64,000 bases of DNA, taken from NCBI GenBank assembly GCA_022825825.1, contig JAJDWA010000018.1:1-64000 (forward strand), read 5' to 3'. This document shows, one piece after another, positions 8,869-17,059 of the stretch (its first letter is position 1; each line of letters begins with the position of its first letter). Both the position numbers and the translations under genes were made by a program. This DNA comes from Candidatus Poribacteria bacterium. Lineage in GTDB: Bacteria > Poribacteria > WGA-4E > WGA-3G. The notes under the pieces are model-generated. The model saw nothing but the letters and a program-made list of their open reading frames with translations. It ran no database searches and had not been told where the DNA came from.

Positions 8869-9852
8869 ATGCACAAAACTAACACTAACAAACTGATTGT
8901 CGGCTCTTTGATTGCCGAGCCTGGCGCACGGGTAGAAGGACGTTTGTCCGTTGGCAATATGCCCGATGGAACACCGATTCGTGTGCCTGTTGTCCTTATC
9001 AATGGAAAACAATCTGGAAAAACGCTCTACCTCCAAGCAATTAGCGATGGAAATGAACTAAACGGCATCGCTGTAATCCACGAGATTTTAGGCCAAATTG
9101 ACCCCGCAGAATTAAGCGGTGGACTCATCGCGGTGCCAGTCGTTAATGTTCACGCTTTTCATGCGAAACAAGCGTACAGTCCAGTTGACAATGTTAAGAT
9201 GAACCGTTGTTTTCCCGGACGATCCGATGGCACATCAAGTGAGCGCATCGCATATCAGCTGTTTGAGAAAGCCGTCCGAAATGCCGACTACTGCATCGAC
9301 CTGCATCAGGGGGGCGTTCAACCGATGATTGATGAAGTGCGCGTGCGTGTTGGCGAAAGACACCGATGTTATAGTGCTTGCCTCGCGTTAGCGCGTGTTT
9401 TCGGTGTCGGTTATATTCTTGACCAAAAGGGACCGAAAGGACAACTGGCACAAGCTGCACCGGATATTGGAATACCAACAATTGACCCCGAACTCGGTGG
9501 AACACATGGATGGGATACTGTTAGTATCAATAAGGGTGTTCGCGGTGTGCTAAACGTACTCAAACATTATCAATTTATTGATGGAACACCTGAACTTCCC
9601 GATCAACAGATTGTTGTTAACAAGTTTGTGCCTATCCTCAGCAATAAGGGTGGATTTGTTTATTACAAAGCGAAATTGTACGATCGGATTGAGGCGCGAC
9701 AACCGATAGCCGAAATCCGTGATGTGTTCGGAAATGTATCCGAAGTTGTCCGTAGCCCTGAGGAAGGTATATTCTGGTCGCATCCGGTCTATCCGATGGT
9801 AGCGAGTGGCGGTATAATCGGTAAAATAGGCACACCTATTAGTTATCTCTGA
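8869..9852 (+). CDS. Succinylglutamate desuccinylase/aspartoacylase (AstE/AspA) family hydrolase
   Basis: This 327-residue zinc-carboxypeptidase-like hydrolase belongs to the family that cleaves N-acyl groups from amino acids or related compounds. It shows the family's landmarks: D60-G-N-E63 in the first zinc-binding segment, NRCFPG near residue 112, and the DLHQGG block with third-ligand His146. The first ligand is normally His and is Asp here, which may still bind metal. I chose the ATG at 8869: the longer frame from 8773 encodes a basic hydrophobic stretch that overlaps the repeat region. A C-terminal lipoyl-like half follows from about residue 230, as in larger members of this family. Confidence 0.82.
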   Translation: MHKTNTNKLIVGSLIAEPGARVEGRLSVGNMPDGTPIRVPVVLINGKQSGKTLYLQAISDGNELNGIAVIHEILGQIDPAELSGGLIAVPVVNVHAFHAKQAYSPVDNVKMNRCFPGRSDGTSSERIAYQLFEKAVRNADYCIDLHQGGVQPMIDEVRVRVGERHRCYSACLALARVFGVGYILDQKGPKGQLAQAAPDIGIPTIDPELGGTHGWDTVSINKGVRGVLNVLKHYQFIDGTPELPDQQIVVNKFVPILSNKGGFVYYKAKLYDRIEARQPIAEIRDVFGNVSEVVRSPEEGIFWSHPVYPMVASGGIIGKIGTPISYL

Positions 9853-9910
9853 AAAGGCTATCAGTTATTAGTTTTCAGCAATCCGTTAAAAAGATTCTTT
9901 TAGAAAGTTG

Positions 9911-10053
9911 ATTTATAGTAAAGCTTAGAAATAAATACACACTTTCACCCTCCCGCGGTAGGCACGGTTTCCTATTCGCCCTCCCACGGTAGGCACGGTT
10001 TCCTAACCGTGCTGGTGCAAAGTGTCTCATTAATTCTAAGATCCACCATAAAT
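9911..10053. repeat. MITE-like element with 36-bp terminal inverted repeats and internal 31-bp tandem copy
   Basis: The left end (9911-9946, ATTTATAGTAAAGCTTAGAA...) and right end (10017-10053) are imperfect inverted repeats with roughly 26 of 36 positions alike by eye. Inside, a 27-nt unit starting CCCTCCC is directly repeated at 9948-9974 and 9979-10005 (offset 31 nt). Each unit carries the CGGTAGGCACGG half of the palindrome. The element ends at the edge of the aminopeptidase gene. Confidence 0.7.
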
Positions 10054-10085
10054 TGGGCGGACAAAACCCGTCTACAAGAGAGCGT

Positions 10086-11393
10086 ATGCATAAAAAAAAC
10101 AGAGAAAACTTCATAGAGCAGATGGATTCCGATAGCGTGGCAATCTTCGTCAATGCCCCAGCTGCAATGCGGAATCACGATACAGAACACATTTATAATC
10201 CTGATCCGAATTTTTACTATCTCACAGGTTTTGAAGAACCTGAGTCAATTTGTGTGATTGCACCTAATCATCCGAAGCACCAATATATTCTGTTTGTGCT
10301 TCCTAAAGACAAAAAAGCCGAAATCTGGGACGGAAAACGAGTCGGTGTTAAAGATGCTTGTGCACAATACGGAGCAGACAAAGCGTTTCCGATAAACAAA
10401 TTTAAGGAAAAGATAGGCAGATACTTAGCGGATGCTGAACGACTCTATTACACGCTCGGATCCGATGCTCACATCGATGCTGAAATCCTTTCTCGTTTTA
10501 AACAGAATGTTAAATCACGCATTCGCACGGGGAAGGGGATCCATACGTTTGTTGATCCAAGTCCGATTCTCAGTGAAATGCGATTGATTAAAAATGAAGA
10601 GGAGCTGCGTCGTATAAAGAGAGCAGCAGATATTACAGTTGATGGTCATATCGCTGCAATGGCCGCAGCGCGCCCGGGGATGTACGAATACGAATTGGAG
10701 GCGTTTGTAGATGCCACCTTCCGCAGCAGTGGGGCAAACGGAACTGCTTTTCCGACTATTGTCGCAAGTGGGGGAAATGCAACAACGCTCCATTACAGGA
10801 CGAACGACTGCCAGATTGAAGATAGGACGCTTGTTCTTATTGATGCGGGGGCAGAATATCAACGCTACTGTGGCGATGTAACCCGAACCTTTCCTATCAG
10901 CGGCACCTTTACCGACGCGCAAAGAGAGATATACCAACTTGTTCTTGATGCACATTATGCGATTATTGACACTATTCGTCCGGGTGTCTCTATTGACGAA
11001 CCACATCAAAAATCTATTGAGTTATTGACAGAAGGCATGCTTAGCCTCGGGCTTCTGAAAGGAAAAACGAAGAAGTTGATAAAGAAGGAGAAATACAAAC
11101 AATTTTATATGTACCGTGTCGGTCACATGATTGGTTTGGATGTGCACGATGTTAATTGTGTGCGCGATGCAGAGGGTGAGTTTAAAACGTTTGAACCGGG
11201 GATGGTCCTCACAATTGAACCTGGATTGTATGTTGCAGAAGGCACAAAAAAAGTCCCTACCGATTACCTTGGCATCGGGGTGCGTATTGAGGACGATATT
11301 CTTGTCACGGAATCTGGTTGTGAAGTGCTAACGGATGCTGTGCCGAAAGAAATTGATGCTATTGAGGAGCTGATGAACAAGAATACGACGTGA
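10086..11393 (+). CDS. pepP: Xaa-Pro aminopeptidase (aminopeptidase P, M24B)
   Basis: This 435-residue dinuclear metallopeptidase removes an N-terminal residue preceding proline. It has an N-terminal AMP_N domain and a C-terminal creatinase (pita-bread) domain. All five expected metal ligands are visible: D253, D264, H347, E378 and E402. They lie in DAGAEYQRYCGDVTRTFP, GHMIGLDVHD, TIEPGLY and RIEDD. The ATG at 10086 is preferred over a TTG at 10053, because the upstream codons lie in the terminal repeat of an inserted element and this start gives the family's normal N-terminus. A short AGAGAG lies just upstream. Confidence 0.93.
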   Translation: MHKKNRENFIEQMDSDSVAIFVNAPAAMRNHDTEHIYNPDPNFYYLTGFEEPESICVIAPNHPKHQYILFVLPKDKKAEIWDGKRVGVKDACAQYGADKAFPINKFKEKIGRYLADAERLYYTLGSDAHIDAEILSRFKQNVKSRIRTGKGIHTFVDPSPILSEMRLIKNEEELRRIKRAADITVDGHIAAMAAARPGMYEYELEAFVDATFRSSGANGTAFPTIVASGGNATTLHYRTNDCQIEDRTLVLIDAGAEYQRYCGDVTRTFPISGTFTDAQREIYQLVLDAHYAIIDTIRPGVSIDEPHQKSIELLTEGMLSLGLLKGKTKKLIKKEKYKQFYMYRVGHMIGLDVHDVNCVRDAEGEFKTFEPGMVLTIEPGLYVAEGTKKVPTDYLGIGVRIEDDILVTESGCEVLTDAVPKEIDAIEELMNKNTT

Positions 11394-11409
11394 ACGATAG
11401 CGAAAATAA

Positions 11410-11438
11410 TTAGCAAACCGTTAAACAATATCCAATTC
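11410..11438 (+). repeat. Direct repeat, copy 1
   Basis: TAGCAAACCGTTAA followed by a CAATATCC box lies 30 nt upstream of the metalloprotease gene. A close copy lies at 12616-12643, just after the gene's stop codon. Confidence 0.6.
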
Positions 11439-11468
11439 AATGTATTAAACCTCACACAAGGAGACATT

Positions 11469-12611
11469 ATGCGACATAACAATATTAGAAAAGCCTTATT
11501 TGCAATATTGTTGCTGTTAATCTTAATACCATTACATTTATATTCAGCGGAACCTTTTATTGTGCGTGTTATCTATTTCAAACCTACGAATGCACCACCA
11601 CAACCAGATGGACTAACGGAATTGATGGAAAGGGTGCAGCAATTCTATGGTCAAGAAATGGAACGGCATGGATACGGCTTAAAAACGTTCAGATTTGAAA
11701 GAGATCATAACGATGAGATTGTCATACATAATATAGCTGGCAAACATCCCACAGGGCATTACACTGCCCCCAAAACTACTCTGAAGGTCCAGGAAGAATT
11801 GCCTTTTGAGTTTAAAAATATAGACTCTGAAGATAGTGTACACATTGTTGTTGTTGGCGGATTGGATCTCATCAATAATTCTGTCTGGGGTGTTGGATGG
11901 CCTATTCTCGGGTGGCGATGTGGAGGGAGAGCCTATGTCGCTGGAAACATATTGAATGTGTCACTCGCAGCGCATGAGCTTGGTCATGCTTTTGGGCTAT
12001 ACCATACCGATGTCGGAAACGCTCTCATGGGGCCCGGAAGCGACGTGCTTTTAGATTATGAGGCAAGATGGTTAGACAAACACCACTATTTTAATGATCT
12101 TCATATTAGAAAAGACATACCGGAATTTGTGTCGGATCTTGGTGCTGTAGTTCCTGATAGATTTACTGTCAGATATAGAATCGCAGCCCGTAGTAAGAGC
12201 GGGCTATATCATAGCCAGATGTGTCGATCAACTGACGTTTTCGTTCTTGGTTCAGACGAAGTTGCTGGCAATTCAGATGTGATTGAAATTGATGTACCAC
12301 GGAGACTACTCACAAAAGGCGATAGAGTTTGGTATCAAATAATGGACGTCAATGGCAATTACATATTCAAATATTTTGATAACGTTGAAATACCGCCAAA
12401 CAGACCAGCACGTGACCCTACTGTAATTGTGAATAAGAACCCTGATCCCAATCAGGAGACTGATCAGGACGAAGAAGAGGTTGATAAGGATACAGACCCA
12501 TGTCCACACTGTATGCCCAATGATGAAGAGATGCTTGAGAATTCCGATCTCGGATTACAACCGCAAAACAAATTGACAACGCAATGGGCAAAACTTAAAA
12601 GTGGGCGATAA
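11469..12611 (+). CDS. Secreted metzincin-type zinc metalloprotease
   Basis: This 380-residue exported protein has a typical signal peptide (residues 1-27, hydrophobic core AILLLLILIPLHLY). The catalytic motif HELGHAFGLYH (169-179) supplies three zinc-binding His and the catalytic Glu. NALMGPG, about 12 residues later, fits the Met-turn of metzincins. The C-terminal third is an unassigned beta-rich region ending in an acidic linker with CPHC and the tail NKLTTQWAKLKSGR. A similar tail ends the secreted protein at 20769-21587. The AAGGAG site before ATG 11469 is strong. The gene is bracketed by direct repeats at 11410 and 12616. Confidence 0.85.
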   Translation: MRHNNIRKALFAILLLLILIPLHLYSAEPFIVRVIYFKPTNAPPQPDGLTELMERVQQFYGQEMERHGYGLKTFRFERDHNDEIVIHNIAGKHPTGHYTAPKTTLKVQEELPFEFKNIDSEDSVHIVVVGGLDLINNSVWGVGWPILGWRCGGRAYVAGNILNVSLAAHELGHAFGLYHTDVGNALMGPGSDVLLDYEARWLDKHHYFNDLHIRKDIPEFVSDLGAVVPDRFTVRYRIAARSKSGLYHSQMCRSTDVFVLGSDEVAGNSDVIEIDVPRRLLTKGDRVWYQIMDVNGNYIFKYFDNVEIPPNRPARDPTVIVNKNPDPNQETDQDEEEVDKDTDPCPHCMPNDEEMLENSDLGLQPQNKLTTQWAKLKSGR

Positions 12612-12615
12612 TTTA

Positions 12616-12643
12616 TAGCAAACCGTTAATCAATATCCGATTT
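12616..12643 (+). repeat. Direct repeat, copy 2
   Basis: TAGCAAACCGTTAA and CAATATCC recur here just past the stop codon of the metalloprotease. The copy is nearly identical to 11410-11438, so the repeats bracket exactly one gene. Confidence 0.6.
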
Positions 12644-12728
12644 AACTTCAAGACGTCATTAAAACGCGAAAATTATACGCTATGAAAAGTAAAACATACT
12701 TTTTAACACTTCATGAAGGTATTACATT

Positions 12729-13016
12729 ATGATTGAAGAAATTAAAAAGACAATCATAGAAGCGAAAGACGAAATTCGGCACGAGTTTAAAGCCGAAGTT
12801 AAAGGTATCTTTGGTTCGTACGCACGTGGGGACCACAACAAAAACAGTGATCTGGATCTCTTGGTAGATTTTGATGTCGGTGCTACCTTGATAGATCTTG
12901 TTGGTGTTCAACAATACCTTGAAGATAAACTCGGTTGCAAGGTTGATGTGGTATCACAACGTGCACTCCGAGAAGAGATTCGTGCAAATGTCTTTAACGA
13001 TTTGATAAGCCTATGA
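12729..13016 (+). CDS. MNT-type nucleotidyltransferase (antitoxin of HEPN/MNT pair)
   Basis: This 95-residue minimal nucleotidyltransferase has the G29-S30 motif (GSYARGD) and the paired catalytic aspartates D41-L-D43. In MntA/HepT modules this protein inactivates the HEPN RNase toxin by nucleotidylation. It overlaps the downstream HEPN gene by ATGA (13013-13016), the usual operon arrangement. GAAGG lies about 9 nt before the ATG. The toxin gene is frameshifted, so this antitoxin may be an orphan. Confidence 0.85.
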   Translation: MIEEIKKTIIEAKDEIRHEFKAEVKGIFGSYARGDHNKNSDLDLLVDFDVGATLIDLVGVQQYLEDKLGCKVDVVSQRALREEIRANVFNDLISL

Positions 13017-13368
13017 GAAATCTAAGACTTTATGTGAAAGACATTTCGGCAGCAATGGTTGCTGTGCAAGAATTCATAGAAGAAATAGATTTTGAGACGT
13101 TCCTTAAGGACGATAAAACCACTTCTGCAGTTGTTCGGAAACTTGAGATTATCGGCGAAGCAACTAAAAATGTCCCTGACGCCATTCGTCGAAAATATCC
13201 GCAAGTGCCATGGAAGGAATGCGAGATAAACTCATCCATACCTACTTTGATATTGACTATGCGGCGGTTTGGAAAACCATCAAAGACATGATCCCACCCC
13301 TACAACCCATCATGGCACAAATTCTTGAAGATTTGGAAAAAGATACAAATAATAAAAAAATAACGTAA
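13013..13368 (+). pseudogene. HEPN (DUF86/HepT-like) toxin, frameshifted
   Basis: The first 67 or so codons encode a normal DUF86/HepT N-terminus (ending in VPWKE). After about 13219 this frame runs into unrelated residues and stops at 13291. The correct continuation is in another frame (from about 13210 to 13368) and contains MRDKLIHTYFDIDY, which holds the R-x4-H-x-Y active motif of HEPN RNases, followed by the usual VWKTIKDMIPPL end. The break coincides with a GGAAGGAA sequence, consistent with a short deletion between GGAA repeats. Unless a programmed frameshift occurs, no active toxin is made. Confidence 0.8.
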
Positions 13369-13394
13369 GTTGGTTTATATTTCCCAATTAAAAT

Positions 13395-13423
13395 TTGAAA
13401 AATCACAAAAACCGTGTCATAAT
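13395..13423 (+). promoter_or_regulatory. Sigma70-like promoter
   Basis: TTGAAA (13395-13400), a 17-nt spacer and CATAAT (13418-13423) precede the HEAT/zinc-ribbon gene at 13443. The leader would be very short, with GGAG at 13432-13435 as ribosome site. Confidence 0.5.
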
Positions 13424-13442
13424 CTGTTAATGGAGAAAATAG

Positions 13443-13988
13443 ATGCCCAAGAAATTAACTGGGATGAATAAATATCAGAAGAGAGCACACAGACGACGCG
13501 AAGACCGTTTGCGCGGCGATGGCGTCCAATATTACCTCTCTCTTGCCTATTCTGCAGACCCGGAAGATCGGGCACTGGCAATGGAAAACCTTTGTCCATG
13601 TCACGTTCGCAAACGTATTGACGCGGTCTGGGTAGCATTATATAAGGGTTTGGTTGACCCCGACCTGCGTGTACGCCGTGCTGCATGGCATACGCTTGAC
13701 GATGGCGGAAATCCGAACGACCCAAGACTACAACCGCTCCTTCAAAAGATTGTTAAAATAGAAACTGACCCAACTTTACGCCAACGTGCACTTGACCTCA
13801 TCAAAGCAACCCAAAAGGTAGAAGCTGAAAAACAAATGCTCTTAGCACAAAAAACACACACCTTTTCTGGACGATGTGATTGGTGTGGTACATCAAATGT
13901 GCCGGTTAGTTATGATTACGAAACAGAATTTGAAACCGATGGGGCTAAACGTTTTGTGTTGGTCTGTGAAGCATGTGACACTGTATAA
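13443..13988 (+). CDS. HEAT-repeat protein with C-terminal zinc ribbon
   Basis: This 181-residue protein has a basic N-terminus (KYQKRAHRRREDRLRGD), then about three helical HEAT-like repeats (residues 25-125; DPDLRVRRAAWHTL is typical), and a C-terminal four-cysteine zinc ribbon (CDWC near 142 and CEAC near 175). It is probably a cytoplasmic protein-interaction scaffold. The function is unknown. The protein at 62283-62711 has the same two modules in the opposite order. Confidence 0.65.
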   Translation: MPKKLTGMNKYQKRAHRRREDRLRGDGVQYYLSLAYSADPEDRALAMENLCPCHVRKRIDAVWVALYKGLVDPDLRVRRAAWHTLDDGGNPNDPRLQPLLQKIVKIETDPTLRQRALDLIKATQKVEAEKQMLLAQKTHTFSGRCDWCGTSNVPVSYDYETEFETDGAKRFVLVCEACDTV

Positions 13989-14078
13989 ATTCCTTATAGT
14001 AAAAAAATTGAAAAATAATGAAGAAATTTTAATACGAATGCAACTAATTTAGTAACATCTCCGCAAGGTGGACTTTTT

Positions 14079-14636
14079 ATGATTCCAGATGATGTTTATG
14101 TGCACAAAACAGTAGAGGGCGATGTTGAGGCATTTAACGAATTGGTTAATCGCCATCATTCTAAAATTTATGGGCTTGCATATCGCATGCTCGGTAATGC
14201 CGAGGATGCTGAGGATGCTACGCAAGAGACATTTTTAGAGGCTTATAAGTCAATTAAAACGTTTCGATTCCAGTCGCAATTCGGAACATGGCTGTATAAG
14301 GTCGGTCTAAACACTTGCAATCAATATATCCGCAAAAGCAAAACCCGTAATAGAATGTTAGATGCTTACACGGAAGAGACAGCATCTCGCGGCTTGGCTG
14401 AGGAACAGGAAATTCCTGATCGACTGGCAATTAAGGCTGAACAACGCGAGGTTGTTCAAGCTGCTATTGATCGTTTGCCACCGAAGCAACGTGAGGTTGT
14501 GACGCTGTATTATATGCAGCACCTCAAATATAAAGAGATTGCTGAGATCCTTAATTGTTCTCTCGGAACTGTCGCCTCACGGTTAAATAAAGCGATGCAG
14601 AATCTCAAAACGAAGTTGAAAAAATACTATTTTTGA
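14079..14636 (+). CDS. ECF-family RNA polymerase sigma factor
   Basis: This 185-residue sigma-70-type ECF factor has a region 2 (residues 10-80; HHSKIYGLAYRMLGNAEDAEDATQETF is diagnostic) and a region 4 helix-turn-helix (residues 130-180; LPPKQREVVTLYYMQHLKYKEIAEIL). The next gene encodes a ZAS-type anti-sigma factor, so this is a classical sigma/anti-sigma pair responding to an envelope or redox signal. AAGGTGGA precedes the ATG. Confidence 0.95.
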   Translation: MIPDDVYVHKTVEGDVEAFNELVNRHHSKIYGLAYRMLGNAEDAEDATQETFLEAYKSIKTFRFQSQFGTWLYKVGLNTCNQYIRKSKTRNRMLDAYTEETASRGLAEEQEIPDRLAIKAEQREVVQAAIDRLPPKQREVVTLYYMQHLKYKEIAEILNCSLGTVASRLNKAMQNLKTKLKKYYF

Positions 14637-14693
14637 GAGATTGCTTGTTGCTATGTGAATAAATTCTTACCCTATAAAGCGAGGATTGTTAAA

Positions 14694-15371
14694 ATGAATT
14701 GTAAACAGACTCGTGAAAACTTGGTTTTACACCGTCAGGAGCCCATGTTGAAAGGGGCGGAGCGGCGCGAATTTTTACAACATCTGCGTAGTTGCAAGGC
14801 GTGCCAAGTCGAATATGAAGGATTATGGCATACCGCAACGGTGCTCGGTAGTCTTGAAGCACCAGAACCGTCCCCAGAATTGCTGGGAAATATCCAACGT
14901 CAAATTAGAGAAGTCCATAGAAGAGATCGTACCGCCTTCTTCGCGGCTCCGATCACCTGGCTTTTCGGTAAATTTAAGTTAGAAATATCTCCGCAGTTTG
15001 TGAATTGTATTGCGTTGCTTTGCTATCTGGTCGCATCAGTTTTCTTGGTAAAATTTGCGTTCTTTACAGATGCCCCAAAACAGGAGTTCGGATTGACCGC
15101 AATGGAAGAAGCGCGGCTCCGAAATGTACGAATTTCCCCATCACATTGGGCATCACTGAAACACGGTAGCGCGAAGGCTGAGAAGTCACTTCCAGAAGCG
15201 CTGAGAGAGAGTCATGTTAACCCTACCAGCCTATTTGTTGGCAACGAGTCAGCAGATATGTGGCATGCCCGTGCTATTCATGAAGTCACAGAAGACGTTG
15301 ATGGGCATTTTGCAGAAACAGCGAGCGAAAAACTTGCTTTGTTTTGGAGTGACATCAAAACAAATCTGTGA
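14694..15371 (+). CDS. ZAS/zf-HC2 anti-sigma factor, membrane-anchored
   Basis: This 225-residue protein starts with the zinc-binding anti-sigma signature H-x3-C-x2-C (QHLRSCKAC, near residues 30-38). It has one membrane segment (near residues 101-122: FVNCIALLCYLVASVFLVKF) and a C-terminal periplasmic part of about 100 residues. It would hold the sigma factor encoded 58 nt upstream inactive at the membrane. The ATG at 14694 has GAGGA with an 8-nt spacer. A GTG at 14655 would add 13 residues without a good ribosome site. Confidence 0.88.
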   Translation: MNCKQTRENLVLHRQEPMLKGAERREFLQHLRSCKACQVEYEGLWHTATVLGSLEAPEPSPELLGNIQRQIREVHRRDRTAFFAAPITWLFGKFKLEISPQFVNCIALLCYLVASVFLVKFAFFTDAPKQEFGLTAMEEARLRNVRISPSHWASLKHGSAKAEKSLPEALRESHVNPTSLFVGNESADMWHARAIHEVTEDVDGHFAETASEKLALFWSDIKTNL

Positions 15372-15406
15372 GGAGGATGTGTATTATCTGATATTTCAAA
15401 TATATG

Positions 15407-15542
15407 AGGGTGCGCATAAATGTGTATTGCAAAATAGTAATTTTCACCTTAGGTCAGGATAACGCATGGTTAATACTCCTTTTATTTTAAATTATAAATA
15501 GAGTCCAACCTATATCCTGACTAATCAATTATGCACACCCCT
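15407..15542. repeat. Nested inverted-repeat element without the common core
   Basis: The outer arms AGGGTGCGCATAA (15407-15419) and TTATGCACACCCCT (15529-15542) are near-perfect complements. The inner arms TTAGGTCAGGATA (15449-15461) and TATCCTGACTAA (15513-15524) are also complementary with one gap. The architecture resembles the other MITE-like elements, but the GGTGCGGTT core is absent. Confidence 0.6.
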
Positions 15543-15631
15543 TAGTTAGGTTGTGAAATTGCGGATGGATCAATAAACGATATTGAGATAATTGCTGAAC
15601 GTATCCAATCTTGGATTTTGTCATAAATAAA

Positions 15632-15660
15632 AAAGGCGAGGCACAAAAACCCCGCCTTCT
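15632..15660 (-). terminator. Rho-independent terminator of the metal-binding lipoprotein gene
   Basis: Read on the minus strand: AAGGCGGGG, an 8-nt loop, CCTCGCCTT (9-bp stem with one G-U pair), then a T-rich tail (TTTTATTTATG). It lies about 50 nt after the stop codon of the gene at 15709-16689. Confidence 0.85.
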
Positions 15661-15708
15661 TACATCACAAATCACTTTCACGCTAACCTACCACTATTCA
15701 CATCCTCA

Positions 15709-16689
15709 CTACTCCTGATAAGCCAACTCAGTCTGAAGCGAGTTCACGATGGTGTCAATGTTGTGGCGCATCATCCCGACATACGTTCCCTCAGGAGTTC
15801 CCGGTGTTCCCATCGCATCGGCGAAAAGACCTCCGCCGATTTTAACATTGAAACCGTTCGCGCGAACTGCATCTTGAACCGACATGATTCCCCGGCGCGG
15901 GGATGAGGTGTCAACGAACATAGTCGGAATTCTATGTTCAATAATGAATGCAGCGAGATCTCTAACATCAGCAATGCCTACCTCGTCTTCTGTGTTTATA
16001 CCCAATAATCCGCGCACCTCGAAACCGTAAGCCTTCCCAAGGTAGCCAAATGCATCGTGTGTTGTGACGAGAACCCTCCGTTTTGCAGGGACCTGCGCAG
16101 CAAGCTTTTGCATATTTTCATGCAAGGTTTGTAAGGTTGCCAAGTAATTCTTCGCGTTAGAGTGATAATATTCGGCATTTATAGGGTCTGTATGAGCCAA
16201 TGTGTCTCGAACCCTTTCAGTCGCCTTCATCCAGAGCGATGCATCGTGCCACACATGCGGGTCATAACCTCCAATAAATTCAGATGCTATCCGAAGTCGT
16301 GAACGATCAATACCATCCGTAACAGCAACAGCTTTCGTTTTATCCTTCATTTTATCAAAGACGGTGCCTGTAATTCTAACTTCAAGATGCAAACCGTTGT
16401 AGAAAATAATATCTGCTTCTGTGAGTTGTTTAGTATCTTTTGCCGTCGGTTTATAGAGATGCGGGTCAATTCCTTCTCCGATAATTCCGGTAACATCAAT
16501 CCTATCACCGCCAACATTATGGACAATATCGGTAATCATGCTAATTGTTGCGACAACATTAAGTTTTTTCTCTGTCTTGGATTTAGCCTTTGTAATGTCT
16601 TCTGTCCTATCCTTTTGACACCCACAAGCAAACGTAAATAGCAATAATCCTAATAAACATAAACTTCTTTTAAAAAAATATCTATGCAT
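15709..16689 (-). CDS. Metal ABC transporter substrate-binding lipoprotein (ZnuA/TroA family)
   Basis: This 326-residue cluster A-I metal-binding protein has an N-terminal lipobox region (FTFACGC, residues 18-24), so it is probably lipid-anchored in the periplasm. Candidate ligands are His77 (GIDPHLYKP), His145 or His148 (YDPHVWHD), His211 (TTHDAFGYLG) and Asp260 (MFVDTSSP). A His rather than Glu at the third position favours zinc over manganese by family comparison. There is no His-rich loop and no permease or ATPase gene nearby, so it is an orphan component in this window. The AAAAGGAG ribosome site and its own terminator suggest a single-gene transcript. Confidence 0.88.
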   Translation of the reverse strand: MHRYFFKRSLCLLGLLLFTFACGCQKDRTEDITKAKSKTEKKLNVVATISMITDIVHNVGGDRIDVTGIIGEGIDPHLYKPTAKDTKQLTEADIIFYNGLHLEVRITGTVFDKMKDKTKAVAVTDGIDRSRLRIASEFIGGYDPHVWHDASLWMKATERVRDTLAHTDPINAEYYHSNAKNYLATLQTLHENMQKLAAQVPAKRRVLVTTHDAFGYLGKAYGFEVRGLLGINTEDEVGIADVRDLAAFIIEHRIPTMFVDTSSPRRGIMSVQDAVRANGFNVKIGGGLFADAMGTPGTPEGTYVGMMRHNIDTIVNSLQTELAYQE

Positions 16690-17059
16690 TCAAAACTCCT
16701 TTTATACCTTATTTCTTGTATGGTAACTTCTTTTAAAAAATGATAATGGAAAACTTGTCTTAATGGATACTCAAAAAATTGCGAAAGCTTAAGAAAATAC
16801 GTTACTTCTATGATATATGTTACAACAGTGTTAAAATTTGAAGCTTATGGACGTTAATTATTAAGAATTCACAATGCATACCGCTAATACAAACGCTGCA
16901 AATCCTGAAAAATGTCCAAGTATTTTAGATTTGAATCATAATTGGTATTTTTCTTGAATTGTATTCTAAAATTGTGGTATAATTACTCAAAAATATATTA
17001 AGACATGATTCACGCGTAGATTACAAATGTCCGTGACGAGAAGGAGAATTTCAACAAAC
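16690..17059. other. Divergent intergenic region
   Basis: This 370-nt AT-rich gap lies between the divergent metal-binding lipoprotein and cytochrome/WD40 genes. It contains a good promoter for the rightward gene (16954-16983) and a copy of the recurrent TGTCCAAGTA box at about 16914. No gene was seen. Confidence 0.55.
16954..16983 (+). promoter_or_regulatory. Sigma70-like promoter of the candidate selenoprotein gene
   Basis: TTGAAT (16954-16959), an 18-nt spacer and TATAAT (16978-16983) lie about 75 nt before the chosen start at 17060. Confidence 0.65.

Larger units (their letters stand above)
15372..15708. other. Intergenic region with nested inverted repeat and terminator
   Basis: No gene was recognised in this 337-nt gap between convergent genes. 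It holds a nested inverted-repeat element (15407-15542) and a rho-independent terminator for the minus-strand gene (15632-15660). Confidence 0.65.

Noticed and set aside
10053..10085. TTG start for the aminopeptidase P gene
   Set aside because: The extra codons lie at and after the terminal repeat of an inserted element, and ATG 10086 gives the normal AMP_N start.
16730..16760. Fur/Zur-type operator upstream of the metal-binding lipoprotein gene
   Set aside because: A TGATAATGG stretch is suggestive, but no convincing two-fold symmetric site of full length was found.
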